Positions 9,039 to 17,157 of a DNA stretch of 64,000 bases are shown here, one piece after another. Position 1 is the stretch's first letter. Each line of letters starts with the position of its first letter. The position numbers and the translations under genes were made by a program. A model generated the notes under the pieces. The model was not told the origin of the DNA. It did not search any database and saw nothing but the letters and a program-made list of their open reading frames with translations. Source of the DNA: Flavobacterium coralii (lineage in GTDB: Bacteria; Bacteroidota; Bacteroidia; Flavobacteriales; Flavobacteriaceae); contig NZ_JAHDIU010000004.1 of assembly GCF_019891545.1 (NCBI RefSeq), positions 310,001-374,000 of the forward strand. The letters run 5' to 3'.

Positions 9039-10100
9039 TTACCGTTTAATTACAATTTCTGCAAACTTTTTAATTTCCTGCTCTTTCTCTTTCGGGTAGA
9101 TGAGCAAAATATTTTCTTTATCTACTACTATGTAATCATTAAGCCCGTCAACAACCACAATCTTTTCTTTATCAGTCCGGATGATATTGTTTGTGGCATT
9201 CTCAATATAAACCTGCGCATTAACAACTGTGTTATTATATACATCTTTGTTCAGCTTGTCGTGCAGTGAACCCCATGTACCAAGGTCATTCCAGTCGAAA
9301 GATGCAGGCAGAACATATACATTATCGGCATTTTCCATAACTGCATAATCTATAGATATATTAGCCGATTTTATGTAATTTTCATTGATGTATGTTTTCT
9401 CCCCCGGCAGGTTATAATGGTCATATCCATAATCAAAGAGTGTGTACATTACCGGCTGAAATTTTTCAAACGCTGCAGTGATTGATTTTATGCTCCATAT
9501 AAAAATTCCTGCGTTCCATAAAAAGTTGCCACTCTGCAAAAATGTTTTGGCAGTTTCATAATCCGGCTTTTCCCGGAAGTGCGATACTTTTTTGATAACC
9601 TCAGTGTCAGCTTTGCTGTATTCTATATAGCCGTATCCGGTGTTAGCGAAAGTCGGCTGTATGCCAAGTGTCATCAATACATCCTGTTTTTCGGCGAACT
9701 CAAAAGCCTGTTGCAGGTCGGCAGTAAAGGCATCTTCATCCTCTATCCAATGGTCGCTGGGTGCAACAACCATTACAGCATCAGGATTCATTTTTTTAAT
9801 TTTTAGAGAAGCATATAATATACAAGGGGCAGTGTTGCGCATGGCAGGCTCCAGCACTACCTGTTCCTGCTTTACCTGTGGCAGTTGCTGCAGCACAAGG
9901 TCGTTATAAAGCTCATTTGTAAGTATCAGAATATTTTCCTGCGGTATTAATTTAGAAAGCCTGCCAAAAGTTTTCTGGATAAGGGTTTCACCCGTACCAA
10001 GCATATCATGAAATTGTTTGGGAAACTGTGCAGTGCTTACAGGCCAAAAACGTGAGCCTACCCCACCGGCCATTAATACAGCATAATAGTTGTTATTCAT
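9039..10100 (-). CDS. manC: Mannose-1-phosphate guanylyltransferase
   Basis: A 353-residue nucleotidyltransferase making GDP-mannose from mannose-1-phosphate and GTP. The N terminus holds the pyrophosphorylase signature LMAGGVGSRFWP, with FPKQF after it. Later APSDHWIEDE, the FREKPDYETA motif, and WNAGIFIW are typical of GMP enzymes. It has only the transferase part and lacks the C-terminal phosphomannose isomerase domain of longer ManC proteins. GDP-mannose feeds O-antigen and exopolysaccharide synthesis and protein glycosylation, consistent with the glycan genes nearby. Confidence 0.93.
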   Translation of the reverse strand: MNNNYYAVLMAGGVGSRFWPVSTAQFPKQFHDMLGTGETLIQKTFGRLSKLIPQENILILTNELYNDLVLQQLPQVKQEQVVLEPAMRNTAPCILYASLKIKKMNPDAVMVVAPSDHWIEDEDAFTADLQQAFEFAEKQDVLMTLGIQPTFANTGYGYIEYSKADTEVIKKVSHFREKPDYETAKTFLQSGNFLWNAGIFIWSIKSITAAFEKFQPVMYTLFDYGYDHYNLPGEKTYINENYIKSANISIDYAVMENADNVYVLPASFDWNDLGTWGSLHDKLNKDVYNNTVVNAQVYIENATNNIIRTDKEKIVVVDGLNDYIVVDKENILLIYPKEKEQEIKKFAEIVIKR

Positions 10101-10184
10101 CTTACTGATTATCTTAAAATCTGTTAGTAAAGGTTTTGATATTTCCTTTCAGTTCAAAGCGGTTTATTTTTTATTTAACACATA

Positions 10185-10781
10185 CTAAGGCAGTAACTCT
10201 ACCTCTGCATTCGGATTAAATAAATAAGTTTTTCCCGTACTTATTTCAAGGCATTCAAAACGCTTAACCCTCTGTGCGCCCTTCCTGAAAATTTTTCCGT
10301 TATGGATGCGGAACTGGCTGCCAAAGGGAATTTCAAAGATATAATTCTTTTCTGACTTTTCATCAAACTGCTTTAGTGCGAGTGAGAGTGTAGCATCAGT
10401 ATCGCTGCTCGCCTTTGGGTTGCGAAAATGCCTTGCGAGCAGGGGCAGTAATTGCGGCGGAAATATCTCGGGGCGTATAAAAGGAACCATTAACCGCTGA
10501 AAAGTGAGCTTCCACTCATTGCCGTGTGGTTTAATATTACGTCCATATTTTTCAAATGCGGCAAGGTGCGCAATTTCATGCACCAGCGTTATCAGGAACC
10601 TGTACTTGTTAAGGCTGGCGTTAACGGTAATGCGATGCGCACCACTACCATCCCTATGGTAGTCACCATGGCGGGTAACACGGTCATTTACAATTTTAAG
10701 ATGCACGCCGTAAACCCTTATCAGCTCAAAAACGGCATCAACGGCATGTTCGGGCAGGTATGGCTCAATAATGTGCTTCAA
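10185..10781 (-). CDS. SprT-like zinc metalloprotease domain protein
   Basis: A 198-residue protein with the SprT-like fold: ITLVHEIAHLAAFEKYG contains the HExxH zinc motif, and HGNEWKLTFQRLM supplies the third ligand region. The C terminus contains a short beta-rich part (FRIHNGKIFRKGAQRVKRFECLE) in the place of the zinc ribbon, but without the usual four cysteines. The family includes DNA-protein crosslink proteases (Spartan) in eukaryotes; the bacterial role is not settled. It lies 9 bp downstream of the SDR gene on the same strand. Confidence 0.85.
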   Translation of the reverse strand: MKHIIEPYLPEHAVDAVFELIRVYGVHLKIVNDRVTRHGDYHRDGSGAHRITVNASLNKYRFLITLVHEIAHLAAFEKYGRNIKPHGNEWKLTFQRLMVPFIRPEIFPPQLLPLLARHFRNPKASSDTDATLSLALKQFDEKSEKNYIFEIPFGSQFRIHNGKIFRKGAQRVKRFECLEISTGKTYLFNPNAEVELLP

Positions 10782-10790
10782 AATGTTATT

Positions 10791-11468
10791 TTATGGTGTG
10801 CTTGATGATACCTGCAACAGCTTGCCGTTATAATACCTGTTACCTGTAAGGGCAAAATTATATATATAATCGGCCATTTCGGCTGCCGAGAGCGGCGCTT
10901 CATATCCGGGGAAAGCCTCCTGCAACATTTCTGTATTTACTGCACCAAGTGCCAGCACATTAAAAGCAATGCCCAGTTCTTTATATTCTTCCGCAAGCAG
11001 TTCAGAGAGGGTTATAACTGCTCCTTTGCTACTGCTGTAAGCAGAAAGCCCTGCAAACTTCATGCTGCCCTGCACGCCACCCATACTGCTTATGGTTACA
11101 ACATGCCCGCCTTTGCCCATATAAGGCAATACAGCACGGTTTAAAGCCGCAACACCAAACACGTTTACTTTGTATATATATTCAAATTCTTCGGCTGTAA
11201 TGTCTTTAAAAGGCTTTAAAAGCAATGCGCCTGCATTATGGATAATAATATCTGCTTTTTGCCATGAACCGGCTATAAAGCTGCTAACCTGCTCCAATTG
11301 CTTTTCGTCTGAAAGATCTGTAGAAAGGCAGGTTATGTTCTGATGCTCTAAAAGTACCTGCGGCATTTGTCTTGATAAGGCAAGCACATTATGCCCCGCA
11401 TCTGCAAACTGTAATGCAAGTTTATACCCTATACCACGGCTGGTACCTGTAATAACTATATTCTTCAT
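10791..11468 (-). CDS. SDR-family NAD(P)-dependent oxidoreductase
   Basis: A 225-residue short-chain dehydrogenase. The Rossmann motif is TGTSRGIG at the N terminus, followed by the NNAG-equivalent HNAGAL, the catalytic Ser in ISSMGG, and the YxxxK pair in SAYSSSKGA. All catalytic residues are present, so it is an active reductase or dehydrogenase, but substrate cannot be told. Its ATG overlaps the stop of the upstream M28 peptidase gene by one base (TAATG on the minus strand), so the two are coupled. Confidence 0.9.
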   Translation of the reverse strand: MKNIVITGTSRGIGYKLALQFADAGHNVLALSRQMPQVLLEHQNITCLSTDLSDEKQLEQVSSFIAGSWQKADIIIHNAGALLLKPFKDITAEEFEYIYKVNVFGVAALNRAVLPYMGKGGHVVTISSMGGVQGSMKFAGLSAYSSSKGAVITLSELLAEEYKELGIAFNVLALGAVNTEMLQEAFPGYEAPLSAAEMADYIYNFALTGNRYYNGKLLQVSSSTP

Positions 11469-12415
11469 TAATTCTTTAAAACTATTTCTTTTGTTTTGGC
11501 ATTTACCATTTTCTCTACAACCGGAATCATTTTATTAATGAAACCTGCCATGTGGGCGGTATCCATATTCTCAAATTCATCATCAGGATGATGGTAGTAC
11601 GGGAAGGTGGTCATCTCTGTAGTGCTTACAGTATGCGCCGGTATGTTGAACTCGGTAAAGAAGGGGTAATTATCCGATGCCCTGAAAAGCTGGTATTTCA
11701 TTTCAAACTCATTAGCGCCTATCATTTTTTTACCTGCATATTCATTCAGCTTGTCTGCCATGTTGCTGCGGCCCATACCGGTGATATAAGCATCGGTAGT
11801 ACCGCCAAGCGGAACGCCTATCATCTCAAAATTAAGCATGGTGTAAATATTGAAACCGGCAGCATGCAGTTTTTCTGCCAGGTGCTTACTGCCTAACAAA
11901 CCTTTTTCTTCAGCCGAAAAGAAGCAGAACATAATACTGCGCTTATTGTTCTTTGCACTTCCAAAGTAATTTATCAGCTCCGCTACTGCGGTTGTTCCGG
12001 TTGCGTTATCATCGGCGCCGTTGTATATAGTGTCGCCTTTCACTTTGCTGTCTCCTGTGCCAATATGATCGTAATGTGCCCCTATAACCACAAATTCATT
12101 TTTGAGTTTAGGGTCAGTACCCTCAATCCATCCTACAATATTATAAGCGGGCCTGGCAAAATTAGAAAGGGTATCACGATAGGTTGCAAAGTAGGGCTTA
12201 AGGTTATTTTTAGCCATGATATCCTCAAGAAAAACTGCTGCTTTTTCAATCCCTTCGCTACCACTGTCGCGACCTGCAAGTTCATCTGAAGAAAGAAACT
12301 TCAGCGTGTTGGAAATCGACTCCTGTGTAGCCACATAGTTTCCCGGTTTTGCTTTTTGAGCACATCCGGCCGCAGTTATAAAAAAACATGCGGCAAACAT
12401 TACAATTCTATGCAT
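11468..12415 (-). CDS. M28-family metallopeptidase, predicted lipoprotein
   Basis: A 315-residue aminopeptidase-like protein. A short signal sequence ends in a lipobox (TAAGC, Cys at residue 18), predicting lipidation. The M28 zinc ligands are visible in order: the HYDHIG motif, GADDNATG, the acidic pair SAEEKGLLG, then a metal-binding Asp/Glu region and a distal His in PYYHHPDDEF. The family removes N-terminal amino acids from peptides. Its stop overlaps the start of the SDR gene. An intrinsic terminator from the pyruvate dehydrogenase operon lies just upstream, so it begins its own unit. Confidence 0.9.
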   Translation of the reverse strand: MHRIVMFAACFFITAAGCAQKAKPGNYVATQESISNTLKFLSSDELAGRDSGSEGIEKAAVFLEDIMAKNNLKPYFATYRDTLSNFARPAYNIVGWIEGTDPKLKNEFVVIGAHYDHIGTGDSKVKGDTIYNGADDNATGTTAVAELINYFGSAKNNKRSIMFCFFSAEEKGLLGSKHLAEKLHAAGFNIYTMLNFEMIGVPLGGTTDAYITGMGRSNMADKLNEYAGKKMIGANEFEMKYQLFRASDNYPFFTEFNIPAHTVSTTEMTTFPYYHHPDDEFENMDTAHMAGFINKMIPVVEKMVNAKTKEIVLKN

Positions 12416-12453
12416 ATTGATTGCTTTAAAAAGCTAAAATACAAAAATAAAAA

Positions 12454-12474
12454 TACCCGCCTTGAGGGCGGGCA
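12454..12474 (-). terminator. Intrinsic terminator of the pdhA-pdhC operon
   Basis: On the minus strand a GC-rich stem CCCGCC/GGCGGG with a 5-nt loop is followed by a T-rich run (TATTTTTATTTTTG). It lies about 32 bp after the E2 stop codon and before the M28 peptidase start. Confidence 0.8.
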
Positions 12475-12505
12475 TCTATATAGGTAACAAATTATATCGT
12501 ACTAA

Positions 12506-14188
12506 TTACGCCAGCATGGTTACCGGGTTCTCAATATACTGCTTAAGCGTTTGCAGGAATTGTGCACCTGTAGCGCCATCTACAGTTCTGTGGTCGCAGG
12601 TTAGGGTAACGGTCATAGTGTTGCCCACTACAATCTGTCCGTTCTTCACTACCGGCTTCTCTACTATTGCGCCTACAGAAAGTATGGCAGAATTTGGCTG
12701 GTTGATGATAGAAGTAAACTCCTGTATGCCGAACATACCCAGGTTAGATACCGTAAAGGTACTGCCCTCCATATCGGCAGGGGCAAGCTTCTTGCTGCGT
12801 GCTTTGCCTGCAAGGTCTTTAACGTTGGCACCTATCTGAGACAGGCTCATCATATCGGTAAATTTAAGTACCGGTACTACAAGGCCGTCTTCTACCGCTA
12901 CTGCCACACCAATGCTTATGTGCTTGTTGTAAACAGTAACATCATCTTTCCATACAGTGTTTATCTGCGGATGTTTTCTTAGCGCCATTGCACAGGCTTT
13001 TATAACCATATCATTGAAAGATACCTTAGTATCAGGCAACGAGTTTATAACGCCACGTGATGCTATGGCAGCATCCATATCAAGCTCTATGGTAAGGCTG
13101 TATTCCGGAGCCGTAAATTTAGATTCGGCAAGGCGGCGCGCAATAGTTTTGCGCATCTGGTTGTTCTTAACCTCTTCTGTGCTTACTTCTCCCGCAGGGG
13201 TATATACCGGAGCTGCTGCCGCTTTTGCAGGCGCAGCCTGTTGCTGTGCTGCTGCGGGTTGTACAGCCTCCTCTTTATAGCCTTCTATATCTTTGCGTAC
13301 AATCCTTCCGTTTTCGCCTGTACCTTTTACTTTATTAAGGTCAACACCTTTTTCCTTGGCAAGTTTTCTTGCCAGCGGAGAAGCAAAAATGCGCCCGCTA
13401 TCAGCAGTATCGTCAGATTGTTTGCTTTCTTCTGCTTTCGGCTGTTCTGTTTTGGCTTCGGCAGGTGCAGCTTCTTTTTCATCTTCACTACTTTCAGCAG
13501 CCTCACCGCCGTCTTTATCATAATTCTCGGCAATACCTGAAACATCTGTTCCTTCCGGGCCTATAATGGCAAGTACGCTGTCAACAGGAGCCGACTGCCC
13601 TTCCTCAATACCAATATACAGTAAAGTACCCGAATTGAACGACTCAAACTCCATAGTGGCTTTATCGGTTTCAATCTCAGCAAGTATATCACCTTCATTT
13701 ACTTTGTCGCCCACTTTTTTAAGCCATGTGGCAACAGTACCCTCTGTCATGGTATCGCTAAGGCGCGGCATGGTAATAACCTTAACGCCGTCAGGCAATC
13801 CACCTGATTTTTTAGCGGCTGGCTTTTCTTCTTTAGATGTCTCTTTTTTCTCTTCAGCTTTAGGCTCCTCTTTGCTTTCTTCTTTTTCAGCATTATCATC
13901 GGCAGGCGCATCACCGCCCTTGCCTTCAAGCAACGCTTTATAATCTTCGCCTTCTTTACCAATAATAGCAAGAACAGAATCTACAGCGGCGGTTTCGCCT
14001 TCCTGCACTCCTATGTATAAAAGGGTTCCGGCATCAAAAGCCTCGAACTCCATTGTTGCCTTATCAGTTTCAATTTCGGCAAGTATATCGCCTTCAGTAA
14101 CTTTATCTCCAACTTTTTTAAGCCACGTAGCTACAGTACCTTCGGTCATGGTATCGCTTAGGCGCGGCATTGTAATAATCTTTGCCAT
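12506..14188 (-). CDS. pdhC: Pyruvate dehydrogenase E2, dihydrolipoamide acetyltransferase
   Basis: A 560-residue E2 with the standard layout. Two lipoyl domains (about residues 1-85 and 137-215) each carry the lipoylated Lys in ETDKATMEFE and are nearly identical to each other. They are joined by Ala/Glu/Lys-rich linkers. Then come the E1/E3-binding domain (FASPLARKLAKEKG to GRIVRKDI), an Ala/Gln/Pro linker, and the catalytic acetyltransferase domain ending in the HRTVDGATGAQF active-site motif. It transfers the acetyl group to CoA as the core of the complex. The E1 alpha gene is 3 bp upstream. The two lipoyl segments differ mainly at synonymous positions, so the duplication is old and maintained. 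Confidence 0.96.
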   Translation of the reverse strand: MAKIITMPRLSDTMTEGTVATWLKKVGDKVTEGDILAEIETDKATMEFEAFDAGTLLYIGVQEGETAAVDSVLAIIGKEGEDYKALLEGKGGDAPADDNAEKEESKEEPKAEEKKETSKEEKPAAKKSGGLPDGVKVITMPRLSDTMTEGTVATWLKKVGDKVNEGDILAEIETDKATMEFESFNSGTLLYIGIEEGQSAPVDSVLAIIGPEGTDVSGIAENYDKDGGEAAESSEDEKEAAPAEAKTEQPKAEESKQSDDTADSGRIFASPLARKLAKEKGVDLNKVKGTGENGRIVRKDIEGYKEEAVQPAAAQQQAAPAKAAAAPVYTPAGEVSTEEVKNNQMRKTIARRLAESKFTAPEYSLTIELDMDAAIASRGVINSLPDTKVSFNDMVIKACAMALRKHPQINTVWKDDVTVYNKHISIGVAVAVEDGLVVPVLKFTDMMSLSQIGANVKDLAGKARSKKLAPADMEGSTFTVSNLGMFGIQEFTSIINQPNSAILSVGAIVEKPVVKNGQIVVGNTMTVTLTCDHRTVDGATGAQFLQTLKQYIENPVTMLA

Positions 14189-14191
14189 TTC

Positions 14192-15193
14192 TTATTGTAG
14201 TTTATGTGGTAAAAACGGATAATCTTCCTGTGCGTAAACAACGTCATACATAACATTAAGATCCGGATACGGAGACTCTTCTGCAAATTTCTCGCATTCA
14301 TCTACCAAATCCCTTACCCTTTGGTCTATCGCATCTATTTCTTCGTCTGTAGCGTAGTTATTTTCTTTAATTATATCAAGTACTTGGGTAATAGGGTCTA
14401 TCTTTTTGTACTCCTCTACCTCTTCCTTAGTACGGTAGTGCTGGGCATCACTCATAGAATGTCCGCGGTAACGGTATGTCTTCATCTCAAGGAAGGTTGG
14501 CCCCTCTCCTCTGCGTGCCCTCTCCATTGCCTCGTGCATTGCCTCGGCAACTTTTACAGGGTTCATACCATCTACAGGGCCGCATGGCATTTCATAGCCA
14601 AGGCCAAGTTTCCATATATCAGTATGGTTAGCAGTACGCTCTACAGAAGTACCCATTGCATAACCATTGTTCTCAACAATAAAAACTACAGGAAGTTTCC
14701 ATAGCATAGCCATGTTAAACGCTTCGTGAAGCGAACCCTGGCGGGCTGCACCATCTCCAAAGTAAGTAAGCGTTACGCCACCTGTTTCAAAATATTTATC
14801 GGCAAAAGCCAAACCGGCACCAAGCGGAATTTGCCCGCCAACAATACCGTGACCGCCATAAAAGCCATGCTCTTTAGAGAAAATGTGCATAGAACCACCC
14901 AAGCCTTTAGATGTTCCTGTTGCTTTTCCTAAAAGCTCTGCCATAACCTTGCGCGGATCTACACCCATGCCTATTGGCTGCACGTGGTTACGGTATGCGG
15001 TTATCATTTTATCTTTAGAAAGATCCATAGCATGAAGCGCACCTGCAAGTACGGCTTCCTGACCATTGTACAAGTGTAGGAAACCTCTAACTTTTTGCTG
15101 AATGTACAGTGCTGCAAGCTTGTCTTCAAACTTTCTCCAGAACTGCATATCCTCGTACCACTTCAGATAAACTTCTTTAGTTACTTCTTTCAT
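14192..15193 (-). CDS. pdhA: Pyruvate dehydrogenase E1 component, alpha subunit
   Basis: A 333-residue thiamine-diphosphate-dependent subunit that, with E1 beta, decarboxylates pyruvate and acetylates lipoyl-E2. The ThDP/Mg motif runs from YFGDGAARQG to VENNGYAMGT. The phosphorylation-loop region YRYRGHSMSD is also typical, as is GGSMHIFSKEHGFYGGHGIVG. It forms a two-gene operon with the E2 gene. No E1 beta or E3 gene is adjacent, so those are encoded elsewhere. Confidence 0.96.
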   Translation of the reverse strand: MKEVTKEVYLKWYEDMQFWRKFEDKLAALYIQQKVRGFLHLYNGQEAVLAGALHAMDLSKDKMITAYRNHVQPIGMGVDPRKVMAELLGKATGTSKGLGGSMHIFSKEHGFYGGHGIVGGQIPLGAGLAFADKYFETGGVTLTYFGDGAARQGSLHEAFNMAMLWKLPVVFIVENNGYAMGTSVERTANHTDIWKLGLGYEMPCGPVDGMNPVKVAEAMHEAMERARRGEGPTFLEMKTYRYRGHSMSDAQHYRTKEEVEEYKKIDPITQVLDIIKENNYATDEEIDAIDQRVRDLVDECEKFAEESPYPDLNVMYDVVYAQEDYPFLPHKLQ

Positions 15194-15359
15194 TGCTGAA
15201 TATTTGTTACTTAATGTGATTTAAAATAAACGGAAATAAACATTCGCAAAAAGTTTCCTCACACAAATTTGCGAAAGGCAAAAATAACACATCCCGCTTA
15301 TAACTAAAAAAATAATATAAAGTATTTTAAGTTTTAATAACCCTTTGTGCGGGAAATAA

Positions 15360-15386
15360 AAAAGGACTTCTTTACGAAATCCTTTT
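15360..15386 (-). terminator. Intrinsic terminator after cytidine deaminase
   Basis: An 11-bp stem (AAAAGGATTTC with GAAGTCCTTTT on the minus strand, one wobble pair) with a 5-nt loop is followed by Ts. It lies 6 bp beyond the cdd stop. Confidence 0.65.
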
Positions 15387-15392
15387 AGCTGA

Positions 15393-15875
15393 TTATAAAT
15401 ATTTACTTTCAAACACCAATGGCAGCAAATTTTGCAGCGAAGGCGAATGATATACTTTCCCGGTTTCGCCCATAAAATAAATTTCTACAGGTGTTTCCTG
15501 CTTCGATTCATATTCGGCTATGGCCTGCCTGCACGAACCGCATGGCGGTATAGGGCTATCTACAACCTTATCTTCGGCGGCGGCAGAAATGGCAATCTTT
15601 ATAATTTTTGCATCAGGGTAAACAGCACCTGCCTGAAAAACAGCGACACGCTCGGCGCAAAGCCCTGATGGGTATGCCGCATTTTCCTGGTTGGAACCTA
15701 ACACCACCCTGCCGTTATCGAGCAGTGCGGCTGCGCCAACGTGAAAATGCGAGTATGGCGCATAAGATGTTTTTCTCACCTCAACTGCCTGCTGCATTAA
15801 ATCTTTTACATCTCCCGGCAATTCATCTGCCGACTGATATACATTAAAAGTTGATGTTATTGTGAGTTTCTCCAT
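15393..15875 (-). CDS. cdd: Cytidine deaminase
   Basis: A 160-residue zinc enzyme of pyrimidine salvage that deaminates cytidine and deoxycytidine. The signature is GLCAERVAVF (zinc Cys and catalytic Glu) with PCGSCRQAI (two further zinc Cys), the three-Cys arrangement of the tetrameric type. The region YSHFHVGAA is the substrate-binding segment. It starts 3 bp after the porV stop, which suggests cotranscription with the T9SS genes although the functions are unrelated. Confidence 0.95.
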   Translation of the reverse strand: MEKLTITSTFNVYQSADELPGDVKDLMQQAVEVRKTSYAPYSHFHVGAAALLDNGRVVLGSNQENAAYPSGLCAERVAVFQAGAVYPDAKIIKIAISAAAEDKVVDSPIPPCGSCRQAIAEYESKQETPVEIYFMGETGKVYHSPSLQNLLPLVFESKYL

Positions 15876-15878
15876 CTA

Positions 15879-17117
15879 CTACCACTCGTCATAGGTGTTG
15901 TCTCCAAAATTGAAGGTAAGTGAAAAACGAAGTGTATTTTCAAGCGGGTTCCTTACGTTAGACGCAGAGAACAGATAAGATACATCTATCTTAACCACTG
16001 TATATTTAAAGCCTGCACCAAGCGAGAAAAACTTACGCGCACCTTTTAGTTCGTTTTCATTAAAGTAACCTAAACGCAGCGCGAATGAATCCTGGTACAT
16101 ATATTCTGCACCAACAGAATAAGTAACCTCTTTAAGCTCTTCGCTGAAACCATCAGGAGCATCGCCAAATGATTTAAAGATACCTGAAACCCAGCTTGTC
16201 CTGTTGTAATCATTAAGGTCTGAAGCATATTGTTCATCCGCAATATCTTCTGCAGCATCAGCTTCAGAGTTGCTTATCTCGCCATCGTTGTTTAAGTCTA
16301 TGTAATTAGGCTCTGTAATTGCAGGAGGGGTAGGCACCAATAGCTTTGCTATCTCTACGCTAACGCCTACTTTGTTATATTCATCAAAAATAAAATCGAA
16401 ACCTGCACCAAGCCTCATATTGGCAGGCAGGAAGTTAGAATTGCTGCTGTTGGTATCCTCATCATTATTATAATTGATTTTAGGACCCATGTTCTGGAAG
16501 TTAAAACCAGCCCTCCAACGGCCATTAAAATCTGAATAAGCCACTTCTTCCGACTGGTAAAAACCTGCCACGTCAAACGCGAATGATGTAGCAGCACGCG
16601 CATCACCACCATCCGCTGTTTCCGGTATCCTGAGGTTAGAACTTATAAAGCGCCCGGCAACCGCCATAGAGAAACGCTCGCTCAGCTTTAGTGAATAAGA
16701 AAGGTCTAAAGCCAGTTCGTTAGGAGACCTTACAAGCGCAGGGTCTTCAGGATTTTGCCTTAATTCTATTTCACCAAGGCCAAAATAACGAAGGCTACCG
16801 GCAAAAGCACTACGCTCGTTAAACCTGTTATAGTAGTTTAACTGTGCCAAAGATATATCGCTTGCAATCTGGGTAAGGTATGGGGTATAGCTAACACCTA
16901 CCCCCTGCCCGTCTAAAGCAAAGGCATATTTGGCGGGGTTCCATTGCTGCGAATAAGCATCTGTAGAAGTTGCCACACCCTGATCGGCCATACCGGCGGC
17001 ACGGGCATCGGCTGCAATTAATAAAAACGGTACTCCTGTTGTAATTACTCTTTCATTTTGCGCCTTTGCAATATGCACTCCCAAAAGGCACAAAGCAAAC
17101 AAGATAATTTTTTTCAT
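15879..17117 (-). CDS. porV: Type IX secretion outer-membrane protein PorV
   Basis: A 412-residue outer-membrane beta-barrel. A signal peptide (LFALCLLGVHIAKA) is followed by the characteristic start VITTGVPFLLIAADARAAGMADQGVA and QQWNPAKYAF, and the C terminus has barrel strands ending with LTFNFGD. PorV (LptO) is the shuttle that collects cargo from the translocon and brings it to the attachment complex with PorU. It lies downstream of porU on the same strand, as in other Flavobacteria and in line with PorU-PorV acting together. Length is normal for the family. Confidence 0.95.
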   Translation of the reverse strand: MKKIILFALCLLGVHIAKAQNERVITTGVPFLLIAADARAAGMADQGVATSTDAYSQQWNPAKYAFALDGQGVGVSYTPYLTQIASDISLAQLNYYNRFNERSAFAGSLRYFGLGEIELRQNPEDPALVRSPNELALDLSYSLKLSERFSMAVAGRFISSNLRIPETADGGDARAATSFAFDVAGFYQSEEVAYSDFNGRWRAGFNFQNMGPKINYNNDEDTNSSNSNFLPANMRLGAGFDFIFDEYNKVGVSVEIAKLLVPTPPAITEPNYIDLNNDGEISNSEADAAEDIADEQYASDLNDYNRTSWVSGIFKSFGDAPDGFSEELKEVTYSVGAEYMYQDSFALRLGYFNENELKGARKFFSLGAGFKYTVVKIDVSYLFSASNVRNPLENTLRFSLTFNFGDNTYDEW

Positions 17118-17157
17118 TTCGGTTTTTAAAATTTAAGGGAAACAAATATAGTGTTTT

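Noticed and set aside
9014-9039. Inverted repeat ATTATTTC/GAAATAAT at the end of the mannose-1-P guanylyltransferase gene as a terminator
   Set aside because: The stem is short and AT-only, and no T-tract follows on the minus strand.
13241-13971. Several overlapping open frames on both strands inside the E2 gene
   Set aside because: They are shadows of the low-complexity Ala/Glu/Lys linker between lipoyl domains; the products are repetitive with no family features.
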